A DNA stretch of 64,000 nucleotides from JACPFN01 sp964406135 (GTDB taxonomy: Bacteria; Babelota; Babeliae; Babelales; Chromulinivoraceae): positions 26,121-90,120 of the forward strand of contig CAYOQO010000005.1 of NCBI GenBank assembly GCA_964406135.1, written 5' to 3'. The notes below the pieces were generated by a model. It was given only the letters and a program-made list of their open reading frames with translations. It had not been told where the DNA came from and searched no databases. This document shows, piece by piece, positions 1 to 8,863 of this stretch. The first letter of the stretch is position 1, and every line of letters starts with the position of its first letter. A program made the translations under genes and the position numbers.

Positions 1-235
1 GTGAAATCATTTCTAAAATCCGCTTGTGTGTTATAATTTCAAACTGCTCTCTCGATTTTTTATCGATATGCGGAGATCGCAACACTGTAAAACATCGTTT
101 TTTATTAGGCAGAGGAACAGGTCCGACAAGGTCGGTACCTGTTTTTTTAGCCGTCATTGCGATTTCTTTTACAGCTTTATCTAATAATTGATGATCGTAA
201 GATTTTAGTGTTAGTCTTATTTTCTGTCTTTTCAT
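1..235 (-). CDS. rpsJ: 30S ribosomal protein S10 (partial, cut by window edge)
   Basis: Reverse-strand translation from the ATG at 235 gives 78 codons before the window ends. It contains the S10 hallmarks 'KSYDHQLLDK', 'GPVPLPNKK' and 'LRSPHIDKKSREQFE'. S10 is part of the 30S head and is also known in other bacteria as the antitermination factor NusE. It starts 15 bases after the tuf stop, the usual junction between the str and S10 operons, so the S10-spc ribosomal cluster probably continues beyond the edge. The last quarter of the protein is missing only because the window ends. Confidence 0.95.
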   Translation of the reverse strand, partial: MKRQKIRLTLKSYDHQLLDKAVKEIAMTAKKTGTDLVGPVPLPNKKRCFTVLRSPHIDKKSREQFEIITHKRILEMIS

Positions 236-250
236 CTAACATCCAATCAA

Positions 251-1444
251 TTAATCAAGAATTTCTGTAACAATTCCAGATCCAACAGTTCTTCCACCTT
301 CTCTGATTGCAAATCGCAAATCTTTTTCCATTGCGATTGGAGCAATCAATTCCATTTCAAGAACTAAGTTATCACCAGGCATAACCATTTCACGATCAGC
401 TGGAAGCTTTACAATTCCAGTAACATCGGTTGTTCTAAAATAAAATTGAGGACGATATCCATTAAAGAATGCACTGTGGCGTCCACCTTCTTCTTTAGAC
501 AAAATATAAACTTGTCCTTTGAATTTTTTATGTGGAGTAATTGAACCTGGTTTTGCTAAAACTTGTCCACGTACAACATCTTCTTTTTTCAAACCACGAA
601 GAAGTAAACCAGCATTATCACCAGCTTGACCTTCATCAAGATTTTTTCTAAACATTTCAATACCTGTAACTGTTGTATTAACTGGTTTTTCATTCAAACC
701 AACTAATTGAACAGCATCACCAATTTTAATTCTACCTTTTTCAATTCTTCCAGTCGCAACAGTACCACGACCTTCAATTGAAAAAACACCTTCAACTGGC
801 ATCAAGAATGGTTTATCTACATCACGCTTTGGAAGTGGAATGTATGAATCAACAGCTTCCATCAATTTACGAATTGAAGGAGCGCCTAATTCACTTTCAT
901 CACCTTGCAATGCTTTCAAAGCTGAACCACGAATAACAGGAATTGCATCGCCAGGGAAATCATATTTTTTCAACAAATCTCTGATTTCTTCTTCAACCAT
1001 GTCAACCATTTCTGCATCATCAACCATGTCAACTTTATTCAAGAAAACAACCAATGATGGAACGTTAACGTTTTTTGCAAGCAAAATATGTTCACGAGTT
1101 TGAGGCATAGGGCCATCTGCTGCTGAAACAACCAAAATTGCTCCATCCATCTGAGCTGCACCGGTGATCATGTTTTTAACATAGTCAGCGTGACCAGGAC
1201 AGTCAACGTGTGCATAGTGACGATTTGCTGTTTCATATTCAACGTGTGAAGTAGCAATGGTAATACCACGTGCTTTTTCTTCAGGCGCGTTATCAATTTC
1301 ATCGAATTTTTTTGCAACTGCACCACCTGTTTTTGCCAAAACAGTTGTAATTGCTGCAGTTAATGTAGTTTTACCATGATCAACGTGACCAATTGTTCCT
1401 ACGTTGACGTGCGGTTTACTACGAACATATGTATCTTTTGCCAT
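251..1444 (-). CDS. tuf: Elongation factor Tu
   Basis: EF-Tu carries aminoacyl-tRNA to the ribosome as a GTP complex. The 397-residue product has the G1 loop 'GHVDHGKT' at residues 19-26, 'DCPGHADYV' (G3), 'NKVD' (G4) and the two C-terminal beta-barrel domains, a normal full length. The reading frame is open upstream to 1462, but 'MAKDTYVRSKPHVN' is the family N-terminus and an AGGAGA lies 4 bases before the ATG at 1444, so that start is used. It is fourth in the rpsL-rpsG-fusA-tuf-rpsJ operon, 46 bases after fusA. No second tuf copy lies beside the tRNA-Tyr/Gly/Thr cluster at 49 kb, where many bacteria keep tufB. Confidence 0.98.
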   Translation of the reverse strand: MAKDTYVRSKPHVNVGTIGHVDHGKTTLTAAITTVLAKTGGAVAKKFDEIDNAPEEKARGITIATSHVEYETANRHYAHVDCPGHADYVKNMITGAAQMDGAILVVSAADGPMPQTREHILLAKNVNVPSLVVFLNKVDMVDDAEMVDMVEEEIRDLLKKYDFPGDAIPVIRGSALKALQGDESELGAPSIRKLMEAVDSYIPLPKRDVDKPFLMPVEGVFSIEGRGTVATGRIEKGRIKIGDAVQLVGLNEKPVNTTVTGIEMFRKNLDEGQAGDNAGLLLRGLKKEDVVRGQVLAKPGSITPHKKFKGQVYILSKEEGGRHSAFFNGYRPQFYFRTTDVTGIVKLPADREMVMPGDNLVLEMELIAPIAMEKDLRFAIREGGRTVGSGIVTEILD

Positions 1445-1490
1445 AATTTCTCCTGAACACACTTTATCAGTTAAACTAAATTAAACCTAT

Positions 1491-3569
1491 TTACTTCTTT
1501 GCTGCTACAACTTCTTCTTGAATTGTTTTTGGAGCTTCACGATAACATTCAAATTCCATCGTGTAACTTGCACGACCTTTTGTCATCGATCGCAACTCAG
1601 TTGCATATCCAAACATATTTCCAAGAGGAACTTCTGCTTTAACGATTTGCGCAACACCCTTTGTCTCCATTCCAAGAATTCTGCCACGTCGTGAATTTAA
1701 ATCACCCATCACATCACCCATGTACTCATCAGGAGTATTCACTTCGACTTTCATGATTGGCTCTAAAAGAACCGGCGATGCTTGAGCCATTCCATCACGA
1801 AATGCCATTTTTGCAGCCATTTTAAATGCGATTTCTGAAGAATCCACATCATGGTATGAACCATCAAAAACCGTAACTTTAACGTCAACCACTTGGCTAC
1901 CAGTTAAAATTCCAGTTTTAATCGCTTCATCCATTCCTTTTTCAACAGCAGGAACATATTCTCTTGGAATAGTTCCACCAACAACTCCATTCACAAATTC
2001 ATAACCAGCACCACGATCAAGCGGTTCAAGTTTCAACCAAACGTGTCCGTATTGACCACGACCACCTGATTGTTTAATAAACTTGCCTTCAACTTCAACA
2101 GCTCGCTGAATAGTTTCTTTGTACGCGACTTGAAGTTTACCTTGCACCACTTCAACTTTGTGTTCACGCTTTAAACGATCAACAACAATTTCAAGGTGCA
2201 ATTCACCCATTCCAGCAATTTCTGTTTGGCCTGTTTCATGATTGTATGTAAAATTAAATGATGGATCTTCTTGATTCATTTTTTTCAACGACAAGACCAT
2301 TTTTTCATAATCAGCTTTCGATTTTGGTTCAATCGAAGATGAAATAACTGACGCTGGAATATCAATTGACTCAAGAAGCACTGGATGATTTTCATCACAC
2401 AACGTATCTCCAGTATTAACATCTTTAATACCAACAACTGCTATAATATCACCCGCTGACGCTTCTTTAACTTCTTCTCGCTTGTTTGCATGCATTCGCA
2501 CAAGACGACTTACACGCTCTTTTGTTTGCTTTGAAGCATTGTACACATAAGAACCTGATTTTAATTCACCAGAATAAATACGCGTAAATGTTAATGCACC
2601 AACAAAAGGATCGGTCATAATTTTAAATGCTAAAGCTGAAAAAGGTGCTTTGCTTGAAGATGGACGTTCCACTTCTGCGCCAGTTTTAACATCAATTCCT
2701 TTGATTGCAGGAACATCAAGCGGAGAAGGTAAATAATCCACAACAGCATCCAGGAGTAACTGAACACCTTTATTTTTGAAAGCTGAACCACAAAACGCAG
2801 GAAATAATTGACGCTTTGCAACACCTTTACGAATTGCTCGTTTTAAATCTTCATTCGTAAATGGCTGCTCATTTAAATATTTTTCACCCAAAATATCATC
2901 AAAATCACATGCTTTTTCTGCAATTTTTGCATAAGTTTCTTTAATTTGATCTGCATATTCTGCAGGAGCGTCTTCAAATTTCACTTCTTTTGCAAGATCT
3001 TTTTCATCATTAAAAAAGCGAACCATTTTGCCCGTTAAGACATCAATGATACCGCTAAAATTTTCTGAATCACCAATTTGAATTTGCATTTCAACCGCAC
3101 GACCGCCAGCCAATTTTTCATTAATATCTGCAATTGTATCTTTATAGCTTGCGCCAATACGATCTAATTTATTAACAAAAATAATAGCCGGAACATCATA
3201 ACGATTTGCCTGATTCCAAACCGTTTCAGATTGTGGCTGCACACCAGCAACACCACAAAAAACACTGACAACTCCATCAAGCACACGCAAAGAACGACCA
3301 ACTTCAATCGTAAAGTCAACGTGGCCAGGAGTATCAATAATATTGATTTGGCAATTTTTCCAAAAACAAGTAGTTGCCGCAGACTGAATAGTAATTCCGC
3401 GCTCTTGCTCTTGCTCCATCCAATCCATTACCGCCGCACCTTCATGAACCTCACCAATCTTGTGTGAAATTCCTGTATAAAACAGAATGCGCTCAGTAAC
3501 AGTTGTTTTTCCAGCGTCAATATGAGCCGCGATGCCTATATTTCTATATCTATCTAATGTATAACTCAT
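1491..3569 (-). CDS. fusA: Elongation factor G
   Basis: This is the translocation GTPase, 692 residues, a standard EF-G length. The G1 loop 'AHIDAGKT' is at residues 15-22, followed by 'DTPGHVDFT' (G3) and 'NKLDR' (G4). Domain IV is visible in 'SGGRGQYGHVWL' and the C-terminal domain V ends near 'GRASYTMEFECYREAP'. It starts 6 bases after the rpsG stop, so the two are almost certainly translationally coupled in the str operon. Nothing unusual is seen. Confidence 0.98.
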   Translation of the reverse strand: MSYTLDRYRNIGIAAHIDAGKTTVTERILFYTGISHKIGEVHEGAAVMDWMEQEQERGITIQSAATTCFWKNCQINIIDTPGHVDFTIEVGRSLRVLDGVVSVFCGVAGVQPQSETVWNQANRYDVPAIIFVNKLDRIGASYKDTIADINEKLAGGRAVEMQIQIGDSENFSGIIDVLTGKMVRFFNDEKDLAKEVKFEDAPAEYADQIKETYAKIAEKACDFDDILGEKYLNEQPFTNEDLKRAIRKGVAKRQLFPAFCGSAFKNKGVQLLLDAVVDYLPSPLDVPAIKGIDVKTGAEVERPSSSKAPFSALAFKIMTDPFVGALTFTRIYSGELKSGSYVYNASKQTKERVSRLVRMHANKREEVKEASAGDIIAVVGIKDVNTGDTLCDENHPVLLESIDIPASVISSSIEPKSKADYEKMVLSLKKMNQEDPSFNFTYNHETGQTEIAGMGELHLEIVVDRLKREHKVEVVQGKLQVAYKETIQRAVEVEGKFIKQSGGRGQYGHVWLKLEPLDRGAGYEFVNGVVGGTIPREYVPAVEKGMDEAIKTGILTGSQVVDVKVTVFDGSYHDVDSSEIAFKMAAKMAFRDGMAQASPVLLEPIMKVEVNTPDEYMGDVMGDLNSRRGRILGMETKGVAQIVKAEVPLGNMFGYATELRSMTKGRASYTMEFECYREAPKTIQEEVVAAKK

Positions 3570-3575
3570 ACTACC

Positions 3576-4055
3576 CTACCATGCAAAGTGAGAGAAAGCT
3601 CTGTTTGCTTCTGCCATTTTGTGAACATCAAGTTTCTTTTTAAACGCGCCACCACGCTCTTCAATTGCATCCAAAATTTCACTTCCAATGCGAAGACCCA
3701 TAGTTTTATCAGGACGCTCAGCTGCTGCATCAATCAACCAACGCAAAGCCAATGAACGGCCACGACCTTCACTAACTTCTCGCGGAATTTGATACACTGA
3801 ACCGCCCACACGACGCGAACGAACTTCAATAATTGGCATAATGTTGTTGTAACCTTTATGAAACACCGAAAGAGCTTTTTCTTTCGAGCCATATTTTTGT
3901 TCAAGCATTTCTAATGCATCATACACAATTTTGCGAGCAACAGTTTTTTTACCACGCCACATCACAATATTGATAAATCTTTGAATTAATTCTGAATTAT
4001 AAACTGGATCAGGATTGATCACGCGATTTACGAGTTCTTTTTTCTTTCTAGGCAT
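3576..4055 (-). CDS. rpsG: 30S ribosomal protein S7
   Basis: S7 nucleates assembly of the 30S head and contacts the E-site tRNA. The 159-residue protein begins 'MPRKKKELVNR' and contains 'RFINIVMWRGKKTVARKIVYDAL' split across the helical core (residues about 25-47), 'RSRRVGGSVYQIP' and 'RWLIDAAAERPDKTM', all typical of the family. It sits between rpsL (14 bases upstream) and fusA (6 bases downstream), the canonical str order. In other bacteria S7 represses its own operon; no recognisable target was identified here. Confidence 0.98.
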   Translation of the reverse strand: MPRKKKELVNRVINPDPVYNSELIQRFINIVMWRGKKTVARKIVYDALEMLEQKYGSKEKALSVFHKGYNNIMPIIEVRSRRVGGSVYQIPREVSEGRGRSLALRWLIDAAAERPDKTMGLRIGSEILDAIEERGGAFKKKLDVHKMAEANRAFSHFAW

Positions 4056-4069
4056 AATCTGAACATCCT

Positions 4070-4447
4070 TTAAGAAGCTTTAGGCTTTTTAGCACCATAC
4101 AATGAACGAGATTGCTTTCTTCCTTCTACACCAGCTGAATCAAGTGTTCCGCGAACAATGTGATACTTAACACCCGGCAAATCTTTTACACGACCACCAC
4201 GCACAAGAACCATTGAGTGTTCTTGCAAATTGTGACCTTCACCAGGAATATACGCTGTGATTTCTACTCCATTTGAAAGCTTTACCCTTGCAACTTTTCG
4301 AAGCGCAGAGTTTGGTTTTTTAGGAGTTGTTGTGAACACGCGTGTACATACGCCACGAACTTGTGGACATTGTTTCAACGCACCGCTTTTAGTCTTGTTT
4401 GCGACTTTTTTACGGCCTGAACGAACGAGCTGATTAATTGTAGGCAT
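4070..4447 (-). CDS. rpsL: 30S ribosomal protein S12
   Basis: S12 is the decoding-centre protein. The open frame extends to 4510, but 'MPTINQLVRSGRKK' is the conserved N-terminus, so the ATG at 4447 (125 residues) is used. 'TTTPKKPNSALRKVARVKL' and 'GVKYHIVRGTLD' are present; the lysines of 'PKKPNSA' and 'GRVKDLPG', where streptomycin-resistance changes occur in other bacteria, look unaltered. It is the first gene of the str operon and is preceded by a good promoter (4572-4599) with a leader of about 120 nt. Confidence 0.97.
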   Translation of the reverse strand: MPTINQLVRSGRKKVANKTKSGALKQCPQVRGVCTRVFTTTPKKPNSALRKVARVKLSNGVEITAYIPGEGHNLQEHSMVLVRGGRVKDLPGVKYHIVRGTLDSAGVEGRKQSRSLYGAKKPKAS

Positions 4448-4571
4448 TATAGAAACCTTATTAGTATAACAATACAACGTTATAGTAACTAAATTAAGAA
4501 GATTTTGCACCGCTTAGTAGATTGTGTAGATCATTAAAATGATTTTACCAATAAACTTTTTGCATATTTTC

Positions 4572-4599
4572 AGTATAGACTCTTTGCAACTTTTTTCAA
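4572..4599 (-). promoter_or_regulatory. Predicted sigma70-type promoter of the str operon
   Basis: Read on the minus strand: -35 TTGAAA (4599-4594), a 16-bp spacer and -10 TATACT (4577-4572). Transcription would start near 4565 and give a leader of about 118 nt before the rpsL ATG. It lies between the divergent rpsL and rseP genes. The call rests on motif match only. Confidence 0.5.
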
Positions 4600-4699
4600 G
4601 AAAATTCAAAAAACCCTCTTAGAATAATCATAATCTTGAGAATTAGACATAGACTTGTTGATCACAACATGCTACTTTATTTTTATTATTTTTTATAAA

Positions 4700-4723
4700 T
4701 TTTGTAACTTATTTTGTAACTTA
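4700..4723 (+). repeat. Perfect 12-bp tandem repeat just upstream of rseP
   Basis: TTTTGTAACTTA occurs twice back to back, immediately before the TAAGGA ribosome-binding site of rseP (ATG at 4739). It could be an operator-like site or a replication-slippage product; the sequence alone does not decide. Confidence 0.6.
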
Positions 4724-4738
4724 TAAGGATACCTTAAA

Positions 4739-5818
4739 ATGCTTCCTATTGCATCAATCCTGACACAAATTACTTCAATTTTTGCTAGTCTTTTAGGAAT
4801 TTCTTTCATCGTTGTTTTTCACGAATTTGGGCATTATATTTTTTGCAAAATTTTTAATGTTTACACCCCAACATTTTCAATCGGCATCGGTAAAATTTTA
4901 GTTTCTAAAAAAATTGGAGACACTAATTTTTGCATTTCTGCCGGCCCAATTGGCGGATATGTTGAAGTTGCCAGCGAAAGTGGCATCAATGGATCTTTAG
5001 GATTCAATCAAATTCCGTACTATCAAAAAGTTTTGATCATGCTTGGTGGAATTTTTTTCAATTTTTTACTGACCTACTTAATTTTTGTCGGACTTTTTTT
5101 CACTGGCATGCCAGATTCTGCTGCAGGACCATATGAACCGAGCAGCACCACAATTGCTCAAATTTTGCCAAACTCTATCAACCAGTCACATTTACAACCT
5201 GGCGACGAGCTTCTTACTTTAAATCATGAAGAACTGAACGGAAATTTAGCAATTGCTCGAAAAATTATTACTCAAGAATTGAAATCACACGCTCATGAAA
5301 TTGATGCAACATTTTTGCGAAGCGGAGCTCATCATCACACAAAACTTGCTTTAAAAGGCGCTTCTATACCTCCATCATTTTCCAAACAACTTGAAATTTC
5401 AATGACTCCAAAGCCCTCTCTTCCGTTTTTAACTTCAATGGTGATGGCATACCAAGCTGTTGATTTTTATCTTCGTGCAATTGCTTCAGGACTCAAAGAA
5501 ATGGTACATGCTCGCAGCGCGCATGGATTTGTTGGCCCTGTCATGGCAGTTGCCGCAAGCAGCAAAAGTGCACAAAAAGGCGCAAGTTCACTGTTGTTTT
5601 TACTTGCCATCATCAGCATTAATTTAGGTTTTATGAATTTACTACCACTGCCAATTTTTGATGGTGGTCAATTTGTCATTTTCACTACTGAAACGTTAAT
5701 GCGTCGAGAACTTTCAGAGCGCATTCGTCACTTGATTGGCATGAGTTCATGGGTTTTGGCTATTGGACTTTTAGTTATTTTTACCATTCGTGATTTGTAT
5801 ACGCTCATTTGGCATTAA
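4739..5818 (+). CDS. rseP: Site-2-type intramembrane zinc metalloprotease (RseP family)
   Basis: This M50-family protease cuts transmembrane substrates such as anti-sigma factors or signal-peptide remnants. The catalytic 'HEFGH' is at residues 28-32 inside the first membrane helix. A PDZ-like segment follows ('LPNSINQSHLQPGDELLTLN'). The second metal motif 'NLLPLPIFDGG' is near residue 300 in the third membrane helix, and a final hydrophobic helix ends the protein. The 359 residues suit a single-PDZ family member. It is divergent from the str operon. In many bacteria this gene sits beside dxr and bamA; here it is followed by two small exported proteins instead. Confidence 0.92.
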   Translation: MLPIASILTQITSIFASLLGISFIVVFHEFGHYIFCKIFNVYTPTFSIGIGKILVSKKIGDTNFCISAGPIGGYVEVASESGINGSLGFNQIPYYQKVLIMLGGIFFNFLLTYLIFVGLFFTGMPDSAAGPYEPSSTTIAQILPNSINQSHLQPGDELLTLNHEELNGNLAIARKIITQELKSHAHEIDATFLRSGAHHHTKLALKGASIPPSFSKQLEISMTPKPSLPFLTSMVMAYQAVDFYLRAIASGLKEMVHARSAHGFVGPVMAVAASSKSAQKGASSLLFLLAIISINLGFMNLLPLPIFDGGQFVIFTTETLMRRELSERIRHLIGMSSWVLAIGLLVIFTIRDLYTLIWH

Positions 5819-5826
5819 AAATCATC

Positions 5827-6288
5827 ATGAAAAAAATCATATTTTTAATTTTTTGCACAATTTCACTCACCATATTTTCTTCTTCAAATTCAAAATTTTA
5901 TAAGAAAACAACTCAACCTCAAGAAATCGAATCACTTTTAACAAAACTTTCAAGTAACACAATTTGGAATGATTTATCAAATGAAGAACGAGATTTACTT
6001 CTTTCTTTAATTCCTGACAACCCTCAAGGCCATGCAAAAACTACGATTTCAAAACTTAGTCCAAAGGCCCGACTTGAAGAACTACATGCGCAATATTCAC
6101 ACACGTGTTGCTTTTGCGCAGAACAAAACAATTCACCCTTAATACAAGAAATTCAAGAATTAGACAACAAACTGATCAATCAACGGAAAAAACATAATTT
6201 TAAAATTTTATACAGCGCCATTACATTCACTATCATAGGTTTTACTGGAAGCTGGTATGCAACATCACCAGTCTCCTGCGAAAAATAA
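5827..6288 (+). CDS. Small exported protein with a C-terminal membrane helix, unknown function
   Basis: Not a family I recognise. The frame is open from 5809, overlapping the rseP end, but the ATG at 5827 begins 'MKKIIFLIFCTISLTIF', a clear signal peptide, and is preferred (153 residues). The mature part is polar and contains 'HTCCFC', a cysteine cluster that could bind metal or form disulfides. Near residues 125-145 there is a hydrophobic stretch ('AITFTIIGFTGSWYA') that may be a membrane anchor. It probably shares a transcript with rseP and with the next exported protein, 8 bases downstream. Confidence 0.6.
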   Translation: MKKIIFLIFCTISLTIFSSSNSKFYKKTTQPQEIESLLTKLSSNTIWNDLSNEERDLLLSLIPDNPQGHAKTTISKLSPKARLEELHAQYSHTCCFCAEQNNSPLIQEIQELDNKLINQRKKHNFKILYSAITFTIIGFTGSWYATSPVSCEK

Positions 6289-6296
6289 GGATTTTC

Positions 6297-6806
6297 ATGA
6301 AAAAACTGACATTGTTTTTTATAATGTTTACAGGTATCACAACCATTCAAGGATCGACAAAGCAACCGAACAATCCAACAAAAAAAGATTTACTTCTATG
6401 TATCGTAACAATTGCAACCAATGAAAGACCAGGATCTATTGTAAGCAAAAATGGTCCGTACTTCAAATTTCTTAGAGTACATCATTGCAATTTACCAAAC
6501 AAACATTGGAGCTTGAGCGCTCATTTACATTACCCTGAAATGTTGCGCTTTCGAGATCCTAACAAAGAAGAAAAAACATCTATATTTCACAACAAAATTT
6601 ATTGCCAATATTGCGAAAATGATGAAAAGATAGAAACTTCTGATATTTCACAGGCATTGATGCATCAAAACATACCTCCACACCTTTTCGCTGTGATCAC
6701 ATCCATAGTTCATTGCACACAAGGAGGTCAAATTATTTCTGATCCTGCAACAAAACGCTCGATTGAAATTTGGAACGATCGTGGAGAAATTACCAAAATT
6801 GAATAA
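6297..6806 (+). CDS. Small exported protein, unknown function
   Basis: The 169-residue product starts with a signal peptide ('MKKLTLFFIMFTGITTIQG') and has a well-placed AAGGA 6 bases before the ATG. The mature part contains 'HHCNLPNKHW', a 'CQYC' pair and a C-terminal 'SIEIWNDRGEITKIE'. No known domain is recognised. It is last in the rseP group and is followed by a strong terminator at 6839-6871. Confidence 0.6.
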   Translation: MKKLTLFFIMFTGITTIQGSTKQPNNPTKKDLLLCIVTIATNERPGSIVSKNGPYFKFLRVHHCNLPNKHWSLSAHLHYPEMLRFRDPNKEEKTSIFHNKIYCQYCENDEKIETSDISQALMHQNIPPHLFAVITSIVHCTQGGQIISDPATKRSIEIWNDRGEITKIE

Positions 6807-6838
6807 TTTTGAAAAAGCTTAATTAATTTTTTTGCAAC

Positions 6839-6871
6839 AAAAAAAGCCTCGAAATTAATCGAGGCTTTTTT
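6839..6871. terminator. Bidirectional rho-independent terminator
   Basis: The stem GCCTCGA / TCGAGGC with a 6-nt loop is flanked by seven A on the left and six T on the right. It lies between the convergent exported-protein gene (ends 6806) and rplM (ends 6939), so it can serve both. Confidence 0.9.
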
Positions 6872-6938
6872 GTTAATCTGATTTGAATTCCAGACTCAAT
6901 CTGGAATAAAAAATCTTTCGATTTTTTAATTTTAAAGC

Positions 6939-7391
6939 TTAAGCAGCTGCTGCTTGAGTTGTTACAACTTGAGCAACATGCGGATGCTCAGCGCCAGCGT
7001 AAATTTTCAATTTTTTCAATTGATTTCTGCTTTGTGCACTTTTGTGATAATGCGGAAGCATACGCTTCACAGCTTTTCGCAATAATTCTGTTGGATCTTT
7101 TTGCATAATTTGACGAGGTGTTCTTGATTTTTGTCCACCTTGATAACCGCTGTATGACAAGTAAATTTTATCATCCATTTTATTTGCAGTCATCACGATT
7201 TCTGCTGCGTTAATCACAACTACATAATCTCCGCTATCAGTGTGTGATGTAAATTCTGGTTGATCTTTACCACGAAGCATAATTGCGATTTTTGTTGCCA
7301 AACGACCAAGAGTTTGATCTTTTGCATCAAGTAAACGCCATTGCGGATTTCTATCTTCTTTGCGCAAGAAAAACGCTTTATTCATATCCAT
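6939..7391 (-). CDS. rplM: 50S ribosomal protein L13
   Basis: L13 is an early-assembly 50S protein. The 150 residues show the family signatures 'WRLLDAKDQTLGRLATKIA', 'DYVVVINAAEI', 'YSGYQGGQKSRT' and 'KKLKIYAGAEHPH'. AAGG lies 8 bases before the ATG at 7391. In most bacteria rpsI (S9) follows directly; here the gene is followed by a terminator and a convergent gene, so rpsI must be elsewhere. A weak promoter candidate is at 7457-7483. Confidence 0.96.
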   Translation of the reverse strand: MDMNKAFFLRKEDRNPQWRLLDAKDQTLGRLATKIAIMLRGKDQPEFTSHTDSGDYVVVINAAEIVMTANKMDDKIYLSYSGYQGGQKSRTPRQIMQKDPTELLRKAVKRMLPHYHKSAQSRNQLKKLKIYAGAEHPHVAQVVTTQAAAA

Positions 7392-7456
7392 TAAAAAAAC
7401 CTTAAATTTTTATATAAGTTAATTTCTGAAAAACAAAACACGGAGGTACCAAACAG

Positions 7457-7483
7457 AGTATAGGAAAAACACTTTTAGGTCAA
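7457..7483 (-). promoter_or_regulatory. Possible promoter of rplM
   Basis: On the minus strand, TTGACC (7483-7478) and TATACT (7462-7457) are separated by 15 bp, shorter than the optimum. The -35 overlaps the stop codon of the upstream peptidase gene. Motif match only. Confidence 0.3.
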
Positions 7484-8800
7484 ATTCTGTTGCACCATTT
7501 CTTCAACTTCAGCCATTTGTTTTGGAATGTCTTCACTCAAACAGACCGCTTGCTCATCATCGACAATCCAATAATTATCTTCAATTCGAATGCCAATCGA
7601 ATCAGCAGGCAAATACACACCCGGTTCAATGGTAATCACATCACCAGCTTCAAGTTGTGCAAATCGAGTTCCAACATCATGCACGTCCAAACCGATAAAA
7701 TGTCCAATGCTATGGCAAAAATACTGTTCAAGACTATGTTGCTTTAAAAAATTTTGCGCAATATGTTGCAGCGAATTTTCCTGTTCTTTTGAATTATTTA
7801 ACCATACACCAGGCTTTGCAAATGATGCTACATGTTCTTGCGTTGCCAGCACGATTTCATACAGCTGCGCTTGTCTTTTTGAAAACGTGCCAGAAACCGG
7901 AAACACGCGCGTGATATCTGCACAATAATGTCCAAACATGGCGCCAGCATCAATCAAAACAGCATCACCATCTTGCATCATTGCTCGATTGGTCCGATAG
8001 TGCAAAATCGTTGCATTTTTTCCAGATCCAATAATTGAACCATACGCAGAACGTGCACCATTTTCAGTAAAAATATAATCCATCGTTGCTTGAATTTCTG
8101 CCTCGCTTGTTCCAGGCTTGATCATGTGCGCTGCTGCTTGAAATGCCATCTGCGTAATTTCAACTGCTTGATACATTAACTCAATTTCTTGCATATCTTT
8201 TTTGCGACGAAGTTTTGCAACTAAATCTGAAACATCAACCACATGTTGCATTAAATTTGGAACAAATAACGCTAAACGGTCAAGAATCACTTTTACCGAT
8301 GCATAAGCTCGTGAATGCTGTGGATACAACGTAAAAATAGTTTGTTTTTGCATGACCATTTTAGTCAAATATTCAACAACATTTTGATAATCTTGCGCAG
8401 CAAAATATGGATCAACGTTGTAAGAGGACAATAAATTTCCAGATTTTTTCAAAACATCAAGTCCATACAACGACTTAGTATCATCATTAATCACATCAAC
8501 ACTATGAACCCACTTATCACGCAATGCTCCAAAATCTGGTTGATACAAAACTGTTGGTTCATGCAAAGCACATGTTAAAACCACTGCAGCTTCATTAATT
8601 CCTGAAAAATAATAAAATGAACTTTCTTGTAAAAAATCATGATAATCAAGTTCGATTGGCGCAAACAGTACAACAGATCCTTTTTTATCAGGATATGCTT
8701 GCGTAATCAATTCGAGCAATGCCGCGCGACGTTGCTTTAATCGATCTGCTAAATTTTTATTTTTTTCAGAACTTTCAGAATGAATTAAATCACCAAACAT
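7475..8800 (-). CDS. pepP: Xaa-Pro aminopeptidase (M24B metallopeptidase)
   Basis: It removes N-terminal residues that precede proline, in the cytoplasm. The 441 residues consist of an N-terminal creatinase-like domain ('FAPIELDYHDFLQESSFYY') and a C-terminal pita-bread domain. The dinuclear metal ligands are in place: two aspartates in 'DAGAMFGHYCADITRVFP', histidine in 'HSIGHFIGLDVHD', and glutamates in 'TIEPGVYLP' and 'IRIEDNY'. Length and order match the PepP type rather than methionine aminopeptidase. It stands 84 bases upstream of rplM. Confidence 0.92.
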   Translation of the reverse strand: MFGDLIHSESSEKNKNLADRLKQRRAALLELITQAYPDKKGSVVLFAPIELDYHDFLQESSFYYFSGINEAAVVLTCALHEPTVLYQPDFGALRDKWVHSVDVINDDTKSLYGLDVLKKSGNLLSSYNVDPYFAAQDYQNVVEYLTKMVMQKQTIFTLYPQHSRAYASVKVILDRLALFVPNLMQHVVDVSDLVAKLRRKKDMQEIELMYQAVEITQMAFQAAAHMIKPGTSEAEIQATMDYIFTENGARSAYGSIIGSGKNATILHYRTNRAMMQDGDAVLIDAGAMFGHYCADITRVFPVSGTFSKRQAQLYEIVLATQEHVASFAKPGVWLNNSKEQENSLQHIAQNFLKQHSLEQYFCHSIGHFIGLDVHDVGTRFAQLEAGDVITIEPGVYLPADSIGIRIEDNYWIVDDEQAVCLSEDIPKQMAEVEEMVQQNLT

Positions 8801-8815
8801 AAATTTCTTTCTTCC

Positions 8816-8844
8816 CTTAGTCCCCGCAAAAACGGAGATCTATA
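8816..8844. repeat. Degenerate copy of the palindromic repeat
   Basis: Between recR and the M24 peptidase gene, 'TCCCCGC', four to five A, 'CGGAGATCTAT' resembles the minus-strand form of the repeat at 61458-61488 (ATCCCCGC...GGGGATCCAT) but with a decayed stem. Low confidence because only part of the pattern is kept. Confidence 0.35.
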
Positions 8845-8863
8845 TCTTTTATTTTTAACGCGA

